Shown here: one piece after another, positions 1 to 7,655 of the stretch
How the letters are laid out: each line of letters begins with the position of its first letter
Position numbering within the stretch: the first letter of the stretch is position 1
Assembly: GCF_022829465.1 (NCBI RefSeq)
Contig: NZ_JAKSXZ010000146.1
Location: 620,001 to 684,000, forward strand
Direction: 5' to 3'
DNA length: 64,000 nucleotides
From: Methylobacterium sp. J-067
GTDB taxonomy: Bacteria > Pseudomonadota > Alphaproteobacteria > Rhizobiales > Beijerinckiaceae
The notes under the pieces: generated by a model
Told to the model about the DNA's origin: nothing
The model's database searches: none
Seen by the model: the letters and a program-made list of their open reading frames with translations, nothing else
Position numbers and translations under genes: made by a program

Positions 1-335
1 AGCGCCGTCTGCAGCACGCAGATATGCGCCTCGCAGCCCGCGAGGATCACCTCCGCCCCGTCCGGGACATGGGCAAGGAAGCCCTCCCGGCGGGTCACGT
101 CGAACTCCATCTTGGCGATGGTCTCGCCGCCGGCCAGCTCCCGCACCGTGGCGCCCAGGGCGTCGGGGTTCTGCTCGGTGAGCAGCACCGGCACGCCGAG
201 GAGCCCCGCCGCGTCCTTCAGGCGCCGCGCGTTGGCGATCATCGCCTCGGCGTCCGCGATGGCCGGCACGAGCCGGGCCTGGATGTCGACGAGGACGAGG
301 AGCGAGCGTGCAGCATCGATGGGCGGCAGCGGCAT
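1..335 (-). CDS. Isochorismatase-family cysteine hydrolase (3' end outside window)
   Basis: The reading frame starts at the ATG at 335 and is still open at the window edge, giving 111 residues of an expected 180-200. The catalytic triad of the isochorismatase-like (ISOC/YcaC-type) hydrolases is visible: Asp17 in LLVLVDIQ, Lys75 in TIAKMEFD, and the nucleophile Cys106 in GCEAHICVLQTA. The GCEAH-C-LQT arrangement fits the broad amidase/ISOC group rather than a dedicated isochorismatase, so the substrate is open. It lies 9 bases downstream of the asparaginase gene on the same strand and is probably co-transcribed with it. The pair could therefore act on amide nitrogen, which is inference. Confidence 0.85.
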   Translation of the reverse strand, partial: MPLPPIDAARSLLVLVDIQARLVPAIADAEAMIANARRLKDAAGLLGVPVLLTEQNPDALGATVRELAGGETIAKMEFDVTRREGFLAHVPDGAEVILAGCEAHICVLQTA

Positions 336-344
336 GGAGGGCCT

Positions 345-1346
345 TCAGTAGGTGGCGAAGAGATCGGCGACGGTCGCGCGATCCTGCGTCACGGTGAGCG
401 CCAGGGACAACAGGATGCGCGCCTTCTGCGGCGTCAGGTTGTCGGCGGTGAGGATGCCGCGCTCCCGCAGCCGCGTGCTCAGGGGGACGATGCCGCTGCC
501 CGCCCGCGTCGACATCACCACGATCAGCCCCGCCCCTGCCGCCTCTTCGAGGGCGTCGGCCTCGGCGGGGGGCACCATGCCGGGGGCGAGGCCCGCCGCC
601 ACGAGACCCCACGCGCCCGCCGCGCGGAAGGCGCGCACCGCCGTCCCGTCCGCGTCGGCATAGGCGTAGGCGATGTCCACGCGCGGCAGGGCCGCCCGCG
701 CACGGATGTCGAAGGGCGTGCCGGGGGCGTGCGCCCGCTCGGTGCGGCGGTAGTAGCGCACGCTGTCGCCATCGACATGGCCGAGCACCCCGAAATCCGG
801 CGTGCGGAAGGTCTGCAGCCGGGTGACGGAGGTCTTGGTAACCTCCCGTGCCGCCTGGATCTCGTCGTTCAGGACGACCAGCACTCCGCGCCCGCGCGAG
901 GCCGGCGCGGCGGCGGTGCGCACGGCCGCCACGAGGTTGAGCCCGGCATCGGTGGACAGGGCGCTCATGGGACGCTGCGAGCCGACGAGCACCACCGGCA
1001 GGTCGACCGTGAGCGTGAGGCTCAGGGCATAGGCCGTCTCTTCCAGCGTCGCCGTGCCGTGGCCGATGACGATGCCGGCGAGGTCGGGATGCTCACCCGC
1101 GACGCGCTCGCAGAGCAGGACGAGGTCACGCCATTCCGCGTAGCCGATGGCCGGGCTCGTCACCGCCCGGAACGGCACCGGCACGATCTCCGCGACCCGC
1201 GCCAGGTCCGGCACCGCCGCGACGATGCCCCCGGCATCGAGCCGCCGGTCGGTGGCCGTATAATCGAGGATATCGAGCGGGTCGCGCCCAAGCGACGAGA
1301 TCGTCCCACCCGTGCCGATGAACGCGACTTTCGGCTGACCCTTCAT
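345..1346 (-). CDS. Asparaginase-family protein with altered second active-site motif
   Basis: This 333-residue protein has the asparaginase/glutaminase fold, whose members hydrolyse L-Asn to L-Asp and ammonia. The first signature, FIGTGGTIS, carries the nucleophile Thr12. The second signature, which reads HGTDT in Escherichia coli AnsB, is HGTATLEETAY here (residues 96-106), so the Asp of the Thr-Lys-Asp triad is Ala99. A Lys at about 171 (VTKTS) fits the expected catalytic Lys. There is no signal peptide, so it is cytoplasmic. The ATG at 1346 is preferred over a GTG at 1358 because TGAGGATCAGG precedes it. An inverted repeat overlaps the leader (see the repeat at 1357). Asparaginase activity should not be assumed, because of the missing Asp. 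Confidence 0.85.
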   Translation of the reverse strand: MKGQPKVAFIGTGGTISSLGRDPLDILDYTATDRRLDAGGIVAAVPDLARVAEIVPVPFRAVTSPAIGYAEWRDLVLLCERVAGEHPDLAGIVIGHGTATLEETAYALSLTLTVDLPVVLVGSQRPMSALSTDAGLNLVAAVRTAAAPASRGRGVLVVLNDEIQAAREVTKTSVTRLQTFRTPDFGVLGHVDGDSVRYYRRTERAHAPGTPFDIRARAALPRVDIAYAYADADGTAVRAFRAAGAWGLVAAGLAPGMVPPAEADALEEAAGAGLIVVMSTRAGSGIVPLSTRLRERGILTADNLTPQKARILLSLALTVTQDRATVADLFATY

Positions 1347-1356
1347 CCTGATCCTC

Positions 1357-1401
1357 ACTCCCTCTCCGACGGGCCTGCGATGCGCCCGCCGAAGGGGGAG
1401 T
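1357..1401. repeat. Imperfect palindrome (REP-like) in the asparaginase leader
   Basis: An 18-base arm at 1357-1374 and an 18-base arm at 1384-1401 are inverted copies of each other at 15 of 18 positions, around a 9-base loop (CTGCGATGC). On the minus strand the element lies in the leader of the asparaginase gene, and its promoter-distal arm runs into GAGTGAGG just before the start codon. It could be a REP-type intergenic element or a hairpin that masks the ribosome binding site. Confidence 0.5.
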
Positions 1402-1420
1402 GCAAGAGAGGAGCCGCGCC

Positions 1421-2029
1421 TCAGCTCTGGAAGTCGAACAGCAGGGCCGAGGAGGATTGCGCGGTGCTGCTCTGTCCGCTCGCCGCGTAGCCCGTACCGC
1501 TCGATTGCGCGGCCTGGAGCTGCTGTATGAACGCGCTCAGGAGATCGCTCGTGCTCGACGTGCTGCTGGACGACGACGAAGACGACGTGCTGGCATCGGC
1601 CCCGGGGGGCGGGCCGGGCGGGGGCGGACCCTGCGGACCGTCGGTGTCGCTGTCCGAGTCGCTGCTGCTGCTGGTGACGCTCTTGCCGTGGCTGGCGAAG
1701 AGGTTCTTCAGCTCGCTCGCCTGATCGCTGGTCAGGGTGCCGCTGCTGACCTGATCGGAGATCAGGCTGTCGATCCGGTCCTTCATGGACGACGGGTCGA
1801 GGCGGGTGGTGGACGTGCTCGACGAGGACGAGCTCGACAGGCTCGAATCGATGGAGGACAGCGCGCTGGTCAGCGCGTCGGCGTCGGTGCTGCTGAGGGC
1901 ACCGCTCGCCTCCTGCTGCTGGATGGCGCTGGCCATTCGGTTCTTGCCCGAATGCGCATGGCTCGTCGCCTGGGCCGTATAGGCTTGGCTGGTACTGGAG
2001 ATGCTGGTCACGGGGTTCAAACTCGGCAC
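1421..2029 (-). CDS. Serine-rich low-complexity protein, function unknown
   Basis: The protein has 202 residues. It has no recognisable enzyme domain and no classical signal peptide. Two related helical segments are visible, around residues 37-60 (EASGALSSTDADALTSALSS) and 90-112 (DQVSSGTLTSDQASELKNLF). Both follow a pattern of G-x-L-(S/T)-x-x-(D/Q)-A followed by leucines. They alternate with long runs of Ser/Thr (about 63-75 and 148-160), an acidic SDSDSD stretch and a Pro-rich PPPPGPPPG linker. The start ATG at 2029 is unambiguous. It sits between the asparaginase gene and leuS on the same strand without overlap. The layout suggests two small interaction modules on flexible linkers, possibly exported; nothing in the sequence fixes a role. 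Confidence 0.7.
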   Translation of the reverse strand: MPSLNPVTSISSTSQAYTAQATSHAHSGKNRMASAIQQQEASGALSSTDADALTSALSSIDSSLSSSSSSSTSTTRLDPSSMKDRIDSLISDQVSSGTLTSDQASELKNLFASHGKSVTSSSSDSDSDTDGPQGPPPPGPPPGADASTSSSSSSSSTSSTSDLLSAFIQQLQAAQSSGTGYAASGQSSTAQSSSALLFDFQS

Positions 2030-2112
2030 GGAATCGCCGGCACGCCCGGCAGCGGGTCCGTGTGCAATTTACCCACGCTTCCCTTAAGAGGGCGTTGACG
2101 CCCCCCTGGATC

Positions 2113-4692
2113 TCACACCACCAAATTCACGATCCGCCCCGGCACCACGATCACCTTGCGCGGGGCCTTGCCCTCCAGGACCTTCTGGACGGCCTCGAGG
2201 GCGAGCGTCGCGGCTTCGACGGCCTTGGCGTCGGCATCGCGCGGGACGGTGACGTCCGCCCGCTTCTTGCCGTTGATCTGCACCGGCAGGGTGATCTCGT
2301 CCTCGACCAGCAGACCGGCCTCGGCCTCCGGCCAGGGCGCCGCCGCGACGAGGCCGTCCCGGCCCAGCGCCGTCCAGCACTCCTCGGCGAGGTGGGGCAT
2401 CATCGGCGCGATGAGCTGCACGAGAATGCCCGCGGCCTCCTTGGCGGCGGCCCGAGTGGCGGCCCCGCGCAAGCCTTCATCCAGCGCGTTGGCCAAGGTG
2501 TAGATGTGCGCGACGCAGCGGTTGAAGCGCAGCCGCTCGACATCCTCGCCCACGGAGGCCAGCGCCCGGTGGGCCGCCTTGCGAAGCGCCAGATCGGACG
2601 CGCCGTCGCCCGTGGCCGCACAGGCAGCGTTCACGAGGCGCCACACGCGCTGCACGAAGCGGGCTGCCCCCTGCACCCCCTCCTCCGTCCAGATCACGTC
2701 GCGCTCCGGCGGCGAATCCGAGAGCATGAACCAGCGGGCCGTGTCGGCGCCGTAGCTCGCGATGATGTCGTCCGGGTCCACGACGTTCTTCTTGGACTTC
2801 GACATCTTCTCGATCGGCCCGATGGTTACCGGGCCGTTAGTTTTCACGTGAAACGCCTGCCGCTCCCCGCCCTCGCTGGTGAGGCGGATGTCGGCCGGAG
2901 GCACCCAGGCGCCGGCCGCGTCCTTGTAGGTCTCGTGGACCACCATGCCCTGCGTGAACAGGCCGGCGAACGGCTCGGACACGCCGGACCAGCCGGTCTC
3001 GCGCATCGCCCGCGTGAAGAAGCGGGCGTAGAGCAGGTGCAGGATCGCGTGCTCGATGCCGCCGATATACTGGTCCACCGGCAGCCAGCGGTTCACCGTC
3101 TCGGCATCCGTGGGCTCGTTCGTCAGCCACGGGGCGGTGAAGCGGGCGAAGTACCACGACGAATCCACGAAGGTGTCCATCGTGTCCGTCTCGCGCCGAG
3201 CGGCGGCCCCGCATTGCGGGCAGGGCACCTGCCGCCACGCCGCATCCCGCTCCAGCGGGTTGCCGGGCTGATCGAAGGACACCTCCTCCGGCAGCTTCAC
3301 CGGCAGGTCCGCCACCGGCACCGGCACGGGGCCACACGAGTCGCAATGGATGATCGGGATCGGGCAGCCCCAGTAGCGCTGGCGCGAGACGCCCCAGTCG
3401 CGCAGGCGGAACTGCACCTTGCGGGTCGCGACTCCCTCCCCTTCCAGGCGACTCGCCACCGCGGCGAAGGCCTCGTCCGTGGTCATGCCGTCGAGGAAGC
3501 GCGAGTGGATCATCCGCCCATCGCCGTCATAGGCGGTGTCGGTGATGACGAAGCTCGCTGGATCCTGCCCCTCGGGGCAGACGACCGGTGTGTTGCCGAG
3601 CCCGTACTTGTTGGCGAAGTCGAGGTCGCGCTGGTCATGCGCCGGGCAGCCGAACACGGCGCCGGTGCCGTACTCCATCAGCACGAAGTTCGCGACGTAG
3701 ACCGGCAATTCCCAGGACGGGGCGAGGGGGTGGCGCACCCGCAGGCCGGTGTCGAAGCCGAGCTTCTCCGCCGTGTCGATGGCCGCCTGGGCCGTGCCGA
3801 TGCGTTGGCATTCGGCGATGAAGCCCTGCAGCGCCGCGTTGCCCTCGGCGAGGCTCGCGGCGATCGGATGGTCGGCGGCGATGGCGAGGAACTTCGCGCC
3901 GAACAGCGTGTCGGGCCGCGTCGTGTAGACGGTGATGCTATCTCCGTAGCCGGCAACGCTCTGCGTCAGGCCGAAGCGGACCTCCAGCCCCTCGGAGCGG
4001 CCGATCCAGTTCTTCTGCATCAGCCGGACCTTCTCCGGCCAGCGGTCGAGGCCGTCGAGGGCGGTGAGCAGGTCTTCCGCGAAATGGGTGATGCGGAAGA
4101 ACCATTGGGTCAGCTCGCGCTGCTCCACCAGCGCGCCCGAGCGCCAGCCGCGCCCGTCGATCACCTGCTCGTTGGCGAGCACGGTGTGGTCCACGGGGTC
4201 CCAGTTCACCTTTGCCGTGCGCCGCGCGACGAGCCCCTTCTCCAGGAAGTCGAGGAACATGCGCTGCTGGTGCTTGTAATAATCGGGGTCGCAGGTGGCG
4301 ATCTCCCGGCTCCAGTCGAGCGACAGCCCCATCGACTGCAACTGCCCGCGCATCGTGGCGATGTTCTCGTAGGTCCAGGTGCGCGGGTTGACCTTGCGCT
4401 CCATGGCGGCGTTCTCGGCCGGCAGGCCGAAGGCGTCCCAGCCCATCGGGTGCAGCACGTTGAAGCCCTTGGCGCGCTTGTAGCGGGCCACCACGTCGCC
4501 CATCGCGTAGTTGCGGACGTGGCCCATGTGGATGCGCCCCGACGGGTAGGGGAACATCTCCAGCACGTAGTATTTCTGGCGCTGGTCCGCGTTGTCCGTC
4601 TCGAAGATCTTGGCTTGCGACCACGCCGCCTGCCAGCGCGGCTCGGCATCCTTGGCGTTGTAGCGTTCGATCGGGGTGGGAGCGTCGGTCAT
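2113..4692 (-). CDS. leuS: Leucyl-tRNA synthetase
   Basis: The 859-residue product charges tRNA-Leu with leucine in the cytoplasm, and its length matches the bacterial LeuRS norm of about 860. The class I signatures are intact: the HIGH motif as HMGH (residues 55-58, in FPYPSGRIHMGHVRNY) and KMSKS near residue 630 (IEKMSKSKKNVVDPDD). The editing domain lies between them, and a zinc-type CPQCG cluster is present. The start at 4692 gives the canonical N-terminus (YNAKDAEPRWQ). In many alphaproteobacteria leuS heads an operon with lptE and holA, but here those two genes lie 27 kb away and leuS is followed by a Ser-rich protein. It is divergent from yggS. Confidence 0.97.
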   Translation of the reverse strand: MTDAPTPIERYNAKDAEPRWQAAWSQAKIFETDNADQRQKYYVLEMFPYPSGRIHMGHVRNYAMGDVVARYKRAKGFNVLHPMGWDAFGLPAENAAMERKVNPRTWTYENIATMRGQLQSMGLSLDWSREIATCDPDYYKHQQRMFLDFLEKGLVARRTAKVNWDPVDHTVLANEQVIDGRGWRSGALVEQRELTQWFFRITHFAEDLLTALDGLDRWPEKVRLMQKNWIGRSEGLEVRFGLTQSVAGYGDSITVYTTRPDTLFGAKFLAIAADHPIAASLAEGNAALQGFIAECQRIGTAQAAIDTAEKLGFDTGLRVRHPLAPSWELPVYVANFVLMEYGTGAVFGCPAHDQRDLDFANKYGLGNTPVVCPEGQDPASFVITDTAYDGDGRMIHSRFLDGMTTDEAFAAVASRLEGEGVATRKVQFRLRDWGVSRQRYWGCPIPIIHCDSCGPVPVPVADLPVKLPEEVSFDQPGNPLERDAAWRQVPCPQCGAAARRETDTMDTFVDSSWYFARFTAPWLTNEPTDAETVNRWLPVDQYIGGIEHAILHLLYARFFTRAMRETGWSGVSEPFAGLFTQGMVVHETYKDAAGAWVPPADIRLTSEGGERQAFHVKTNGPVTIGPIEKMSKSKKNVVDPDDIIASYGADTARWFMLSDSPPERDVIWTEEGVQGAARFVQRVWRLVNAACAATGDGASDLALRKAAHRALASVGEDVERLRFNRCVAHIYTLANALDEGLRGAATRAAAKEAAGILVQLIAPMMPHLAEECWTALGRDGLVAAAPWPEAEAGLLVEDEITLPVQINGKKRADVTVPRDADAKAVEAATLALEAVQKVLEGKAPRKVIVVPGRIVNLVV
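2840..2855. other. parS-like sequence inside leuS (weak)
   Basis: The 16 bases GTTTTCACGTGAAACG match the parS consensus TGTTTCACGTGAAACA at 13 positions, with the central TTTCACGTGAAAC core intact. It lies within the leuS coding region, where it encodes FHVKT. It may be a low-affinity ParB site or a chance match. Confidence 0.3.
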
Positions 4693-4821
4693 CGGGCCGG
4701 GTCTGTCGCGGGAACGGGCGTCTTGCGGCGCAGTAGCATATCCGGGAGGCGACGGGTCAACGGCCCTTGCATGGCGGCTGCGTCCGTGCTTGCCCCCATC
4801 GGCGAGACCGAGGAGCCTTCC

Positions 4822-5556
4822 ATGCCTGCCCCCCTGCCCGGACCGCCCGCCCGCGCCGAGACCGGCCACATGCCCCCGGTGGGCGAGGCCGACGTCGCCG
4901 CCGGGCTCGCGGAGGTGCGCGAGGGCGTCGCCCGCGCGGCCCGCGACAGCGACCGCGACCCGGCCGACGTCCATCTCATCGCCATCTCGAAGACGGTGCC
5001 GGCGGAGGGCATCCTGCCGGCGCTGGAGGCCGGGCAACGCCTGTTCGGCGAGAACTACGTGCAGGAATCGACCGCGAAATGGCCCGCGCTCAAGGAGCGG
5101 TATCCGGACGTGGAGTTGCACCTCGTCGGGCCGCTGCAATCGAACAAGGCGCGTGAGGCGGTGGCCCTGTTCGACGTGATCCATTCCCTCGACCGGCTGT
5201 CGCTCGCCGCCGCCCTCGCCAAGGAGATCACCCGCCAGGGACGGACGCCGAAGCTGCTCATTCAAGTGAACACGGGAGACGAGGAGCAGAAATCCGGCGT
5301 TCCCGTCGATGAGCTCGACACGCTGCTCGCCGCCTGCCGCGACACCCATGGGCTCGCGATCCAGGGCCTGATGTGCATCCCGCCCGTGGAGGATCCGCCC
5401 TCGGCGCATTTCGCCCTGCTGGCGAAGCTCGCCCATGAGCGCAACCTGCCGATCCTGTCCATGGGCATGAGCGCCGATTACCCGGCGGCGATCCAGGTGG
5501 GCGCGACCCATGTCCGGGTCGGCACCGCGATCTTCGGGCGGCGGCTCAATCGATGA
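4822..5556 (+). CDS. yggS: PLP-binding YggS/PROSC-family protein
   Basis: This 244-residue protein is a single-domain alanine-racemase-like TIM barrel that binds pyridoxal 5'-phosphate and takes part in vitamin B6 homeostasis; the family has no known catalytic reaction. The PLP lysine is Lys57 in HLIAISKTVP. Other family marks are FGENYVQE, HLVGPLQSNKA, IQVNT, and the C-terminal SMGMSADYPAAIQVGATHVRVGTAIFG, split here as SMGMSADYPAAI and VRVGTAIFGRR. The ATG at 4822 is chosen for the AGGAG 6 bases upstream. It diverges from leuS and its 3' end overlaps the response regulator gene by 11 bases in convergent orientation. Confidence 0.93.
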   Translation: MPAPLPGPPARAETGHMPPVGEADVAAGLAEVREGVARAARDSDRDPADVHLIAISKTVPAEGILPALEAGQRLFGENYVQESTAKWPALKERYPDVELHLVGPLQSNKAREAVALFDVIHSLDRLSLAAALAKEITRQGRTPKLLIQVNTGDEEQKSGVPVDELDTLLAACRDTHGLAIQGLMCIPPVEDPPSAHFALLAKLAHERNLPILSMGMSADYPAAIQVGATHVRVGTAIFGRRLNR

Positions 5557-6265
5557 CGAGGCGGTAGCCCACGCCGCGCACCGTCTGCAGGAAGGAGGGG
5601 TTGGCCGGGTCCACCTCGATCTTCCGGCGCAGGCGGTTGATCTGCACGTCGATCGCCCGCTCGGCCGCCGCGCCACCGGCACCGGCCAGATGCTCGCGCT
5701 CGACGCCCGCCCCGGCGGCCTGGGCGAGGACCGCCAGGATCTCGCGTTCCCGCTCGGTGATGCGCAGGGTCTCGCCGTCGCGACGCAACTCGCCCTTGTC
5801 GGGGCGGAACACGAAGGGCCCGAAGGAGACCGGCGCCGCATCCGCGTCGCGCGGGCGGACGGGCCCCCGGTTGATGATGTTGTTGAGCCGTAGCGTCAGC
5901 TCGCGCGGGTCGAAGGGCTTGGGCAGGTAATCGTCGGCGCCGATCTCCAGCCCCATCACCCGGTCGTTCGGGTTCGAGCGGGCGGTGAGCATCAGGATCG
6001 GCACCTTCGAGGTCTCGCGGACGCTGCGGGCGTAATCGAACCCGTTCTCGCCGGGCATCATCACGTCGAGCACCATGGCGTCGAAGACCAGGGCCTGGGC
6101 GCGCGCCCGCGCCTCCTCGGCGCTCGCCGCCGCCGTCACCCGGAAGCCCTGGTCTGCGAGGTAGCGGGCGAGCAATTCGCGCAGGCGGCGGTCGTCGTCC
6201 ACCACGAGGATGTGGGGGGCCTCGTCGGGCAGGTCGGCCGGGTCGAGACGGGCGGGGGACGACAT
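5546..6265 (-). CDS. petR: OmpR-family response regulator, PetR-like
   Basis: The 239 residues form an N-terminal receiver domain and a C-terminal winged-helix DNA-binding domain. The acidic pocket is in ILVVDDD (residues 19-25), the phospho-acceptor is Asp67 in VLDVMMPGENGFD, and Lys is in YLPKPFDPREL. The winged helix ends ERAIDVQINRLRRKIE...TVRGVGYRLV. The gene overlaps the stop of the upstream MarR gene by one base (TGATG type), so the two are translationally coupled. The same pair is petP-petR in Rhodobacter, where it controls cytochrome bc1 expression. The symbol is given by this pairing and similarity, and the regulon here is inferred only. No cognate histidine kinase is adjacent. Confidence 0.85.
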   Translation of the reverse strand: MSSPARLDPADLPDEAPHILVVDDDRRLRELLARYLADQGFRVTAAASAEEARARAQALVFDAMVLDVMMPGENGFDYARSVRETSKVPILMLTARSNPNDRVMGLEIGADDYLPKPFDPRELTLRLNNIINRGPVRPRDADAAPVSFGPFVFRPDKGELRRDGETLRITEREREILAVLAQAAGAGVEREHLAGAGGAAAERAIDVQINRLRRKIEVDPANPSFLQTVRGVGYRLVID

Positions 6266-6801
6266 CAGGCCCCCCCTCCGCCGCGCACGGTCCTGCGGGC
6301 CATCAGGCGGCGCACCGCCGGCCTGTCCTCCGGCTCGATCATCGCCATCAGGAAATCCTCCGGTGAGGCGGTCGCGTCCGGCGAAGCGAGGGCCCGCGCC
6401 AGCCGCCGAGCCTGCACGCGGGTGAGGTCGGCGGCGAGCGCCGCCCCCGATTCGGTGCAGGTGAGGAGCCGCTGGCGCCGGTCGGTCTCGCCGGGGCGCT
6501 GGACGACGTAGCCCTGCCCGATCAGGTCCTTCAGCACCCGGTTGAGGCTCTGCTTGGTGATGCGCAGGATGTCGAGGAGTTCGGCGATGGTCAGGCCGGG
6601 ATAGCGGTCCACGAAGTGGAGCACCCGGTGGTGCGCGCGCCCGAAGCCATAGGCCGTGAGGATCCGGTCGGGATCGCCGACGAAGTCGCGATAGGCGAAG
6701 AACAGGAGCTCGATCAGGTCGTCGCCGGCAGGCTGGTGCCGCACGGTGCCGACGACGGATTTCGAGACGGAGTGCGCCTCGCGCGGGGCTATCGGTGTCA
6801 C
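6265..6801 (-). CDS. petP: MarR-family transcriptional regulator, PetP-like
   Basis: This 178-residue winged-helix protein has the MarR layout: a dimerisation helix at the N-terminus, a helix-turn-helix near residues 70-95 (GLTIAELLDILRITKQSLNR), and a wing with QGYVVQRPGETDRRQRLL, where the D-x-R-x-R of the wing is intact. It is co-transcribed with the response regulator directly downstream. Together they match the PetP/PetR pair conserved in alphaproteobacteria. The 173 bases upstream hold the divergent promoter region shared with the toxin-antitoxin operon. The start at 6801 is the first ATG and fits the family N-terminus; it is not otherwise proven. Confidence 0.85.
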   Translation of the reverse strand: MTPIAPREAHSVSKSVVGTVRHQPAGDDLIELLFFAYRDFVGDPDRILTAYGFGRAHHRVLHFVDRYPGLTIAELLDILRITKQSLNRVLKDLIGQGYVVQRPGETDRRQRLLTCTESGAALAADLTRVQARRLARALASPDATASPEDFLMAMIEPEDRPAVRRLMARRTVRGGGGA

Positions 6802-6925
6802 GGCGCGGCCGCTCCCCGAACGGGCGATAGGTCAGTGCCTATGACGTTTCACAGCGCACGCGCGGCCCGTCAACCCTGGCCGGGGGGCGGGGTCAGGTCA
6901 CGATGCGACGCTTGTCTCGGCCTCA

Positions 6926-6953
6926 GCAGGGGTAGTAACGTTCCTACACCTGC
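6926..6953. promoter_or_regulatory. Palindromic operator of the Phd/PIN toxin-antitoxin operon
   Basis: Two 14-base arms, GCAGGGGTAGTAAC and GTTCCTACACCTGC, abut and are inverted copies at 12 of 14 positions. The element ends 21 bases before the antitoxin ATG. Size, symmetry and location fit an autoregulatory site bound by the antitoxin dimer, as in other Phd/VapB systems. No binding data are available here. Confidence 0.65.
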
Positions 6954-6974
6954 TCATCCGTGGGGAGCACGGCC

Positions 6975-7232
6975 ATGCCGAGCACCATCCTGTCCAGCCG
7001 CGAATTCAATCAGGATACCGGGCGCGCGAAGAAGGCCGCCGCCGAGGGCCCAGTCTTCATCACCGATCGCGGGCGGCCCGCGCACGTCCTGCTGAGCATC
7101 GAGGAGTACCGGCGTCTGACGGGACAAGGCCAGGACATCGCGGACGCCCTCGGTTGGCCCGCCGGGGTCGAGGATGTCGAGATCGACTTTCCCCGCTCGC
7201 GGGATCTGGCCGGCGGGGCCGACTTCTCCTGA
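6975..7232 (+). CDS. Type II antitoxin, Phd/YefM family
   Basis: The 85-residue protein has the Phd/YefM N-terminal DNA-binding and dimerisation domain (ILSSREFNQDTGRAKKAA, then VFITDRGRPAHVLLSIEEYRRL). Its acidic C-terminal tail, residues 60-85, would wrap the toxin. The start is ATG 6975 because GGGGAG lies about 7 bases upstream; an in-frame GTG at 6960 would bury that site. The stop overlaps the toxin start (TGATG), the usual translational coupling. A strong palindrome upstream is a likely operator. Antitoxins of this family neutralise the partner nuclease and repress the operon, alone or in complex. Confidence 0.88.
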   Translation: MPSTILSSREFNQDTGRAKKAAAEGPVFITDRGRPAHVLLSIEEYRRLTGQGQDIADALGWPAGVEDVEIDFPRSRDLAGGADFS

Positions 7233-7651
7233 TGGTCCTCCTCGACACCAACGTCGTCTCGGAACTGCGGAAGGTTCGGACGGGCAAGGCGCATCCGAAC
7301 GTCGCCGCATGGTCGCGCACGGTCTCCCCGGCGAGCCTGTTCCTCTCCGTGATCACCGTTCACGAGCTGGAGGTCGGTGTCGGCCTGCTGGAGCGGCGGG
7401 ATCCGGTGCAGGGTGCGCTCCTGCGGACGTGGCTCGACGGCCATGCGCTGCCGACCTTCGCGGGGCGATGTCTCCCGGTCGATGCGCCAGTCGCCCGCGC
7501 CAGCGCGCGCCTGCACATCCCCGACCCGATCCCCTTTCGGGACGGGCTGATCGCCGCCACCGCCCTCGTCCACGGACTGACGGTGGTCACCCGGAACGTC
7601 GCCGACTTTGCGGCGACGGGGGTGCCCCTCGTCAATCCGTGGGAGCCTTGA
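7232..7651 (+). CDS. PIN-domain ribonuclease toxin, VapC/FitB-like
   Basis: The product has 139 residues and is a complete PIN domain. The metal-binding acidic residues are present: Asp in MVLLDTNVVSE (residue 5), Glu in VHELEVGV (about 45), and Asp in PFRDGLIAATAL (about 103), with a final Asp in VTRNVADF. PIN toxins cleave RNA, often tRNA or rRNA; the target here is unknown. The LDTNVVSELRK start and ITVHELEVGV resemble the FitB subgroup. The ATG overlaps the antitoxin stop. It ends 4 bases from the convergent formate-THF ligase gene, so the module sits between core genes without obvious insertion scars. Confidence 0.9.
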   Translation: MVLLDTNVVSELRKVRTGKAHPNVAAWSRTVSPASLFLSVITVHELEVGVGLLERRDPVQGALLRTWLDGHALPTFAGRCLPVDAPVARASARLHIPDPIPFRDGLIAATALVHGLTVVTRNVADFAATGVPLVNPWEP

Positions 7652-7655
7652 GACC

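Noticed and set aside
2062..4820. Open frame antisense to leuS joined to the N-terminus of yggS
   Set aside because: Only the part from 4822 is yggS. The upstream part is a shadow of leuS with no likeness to any protein.
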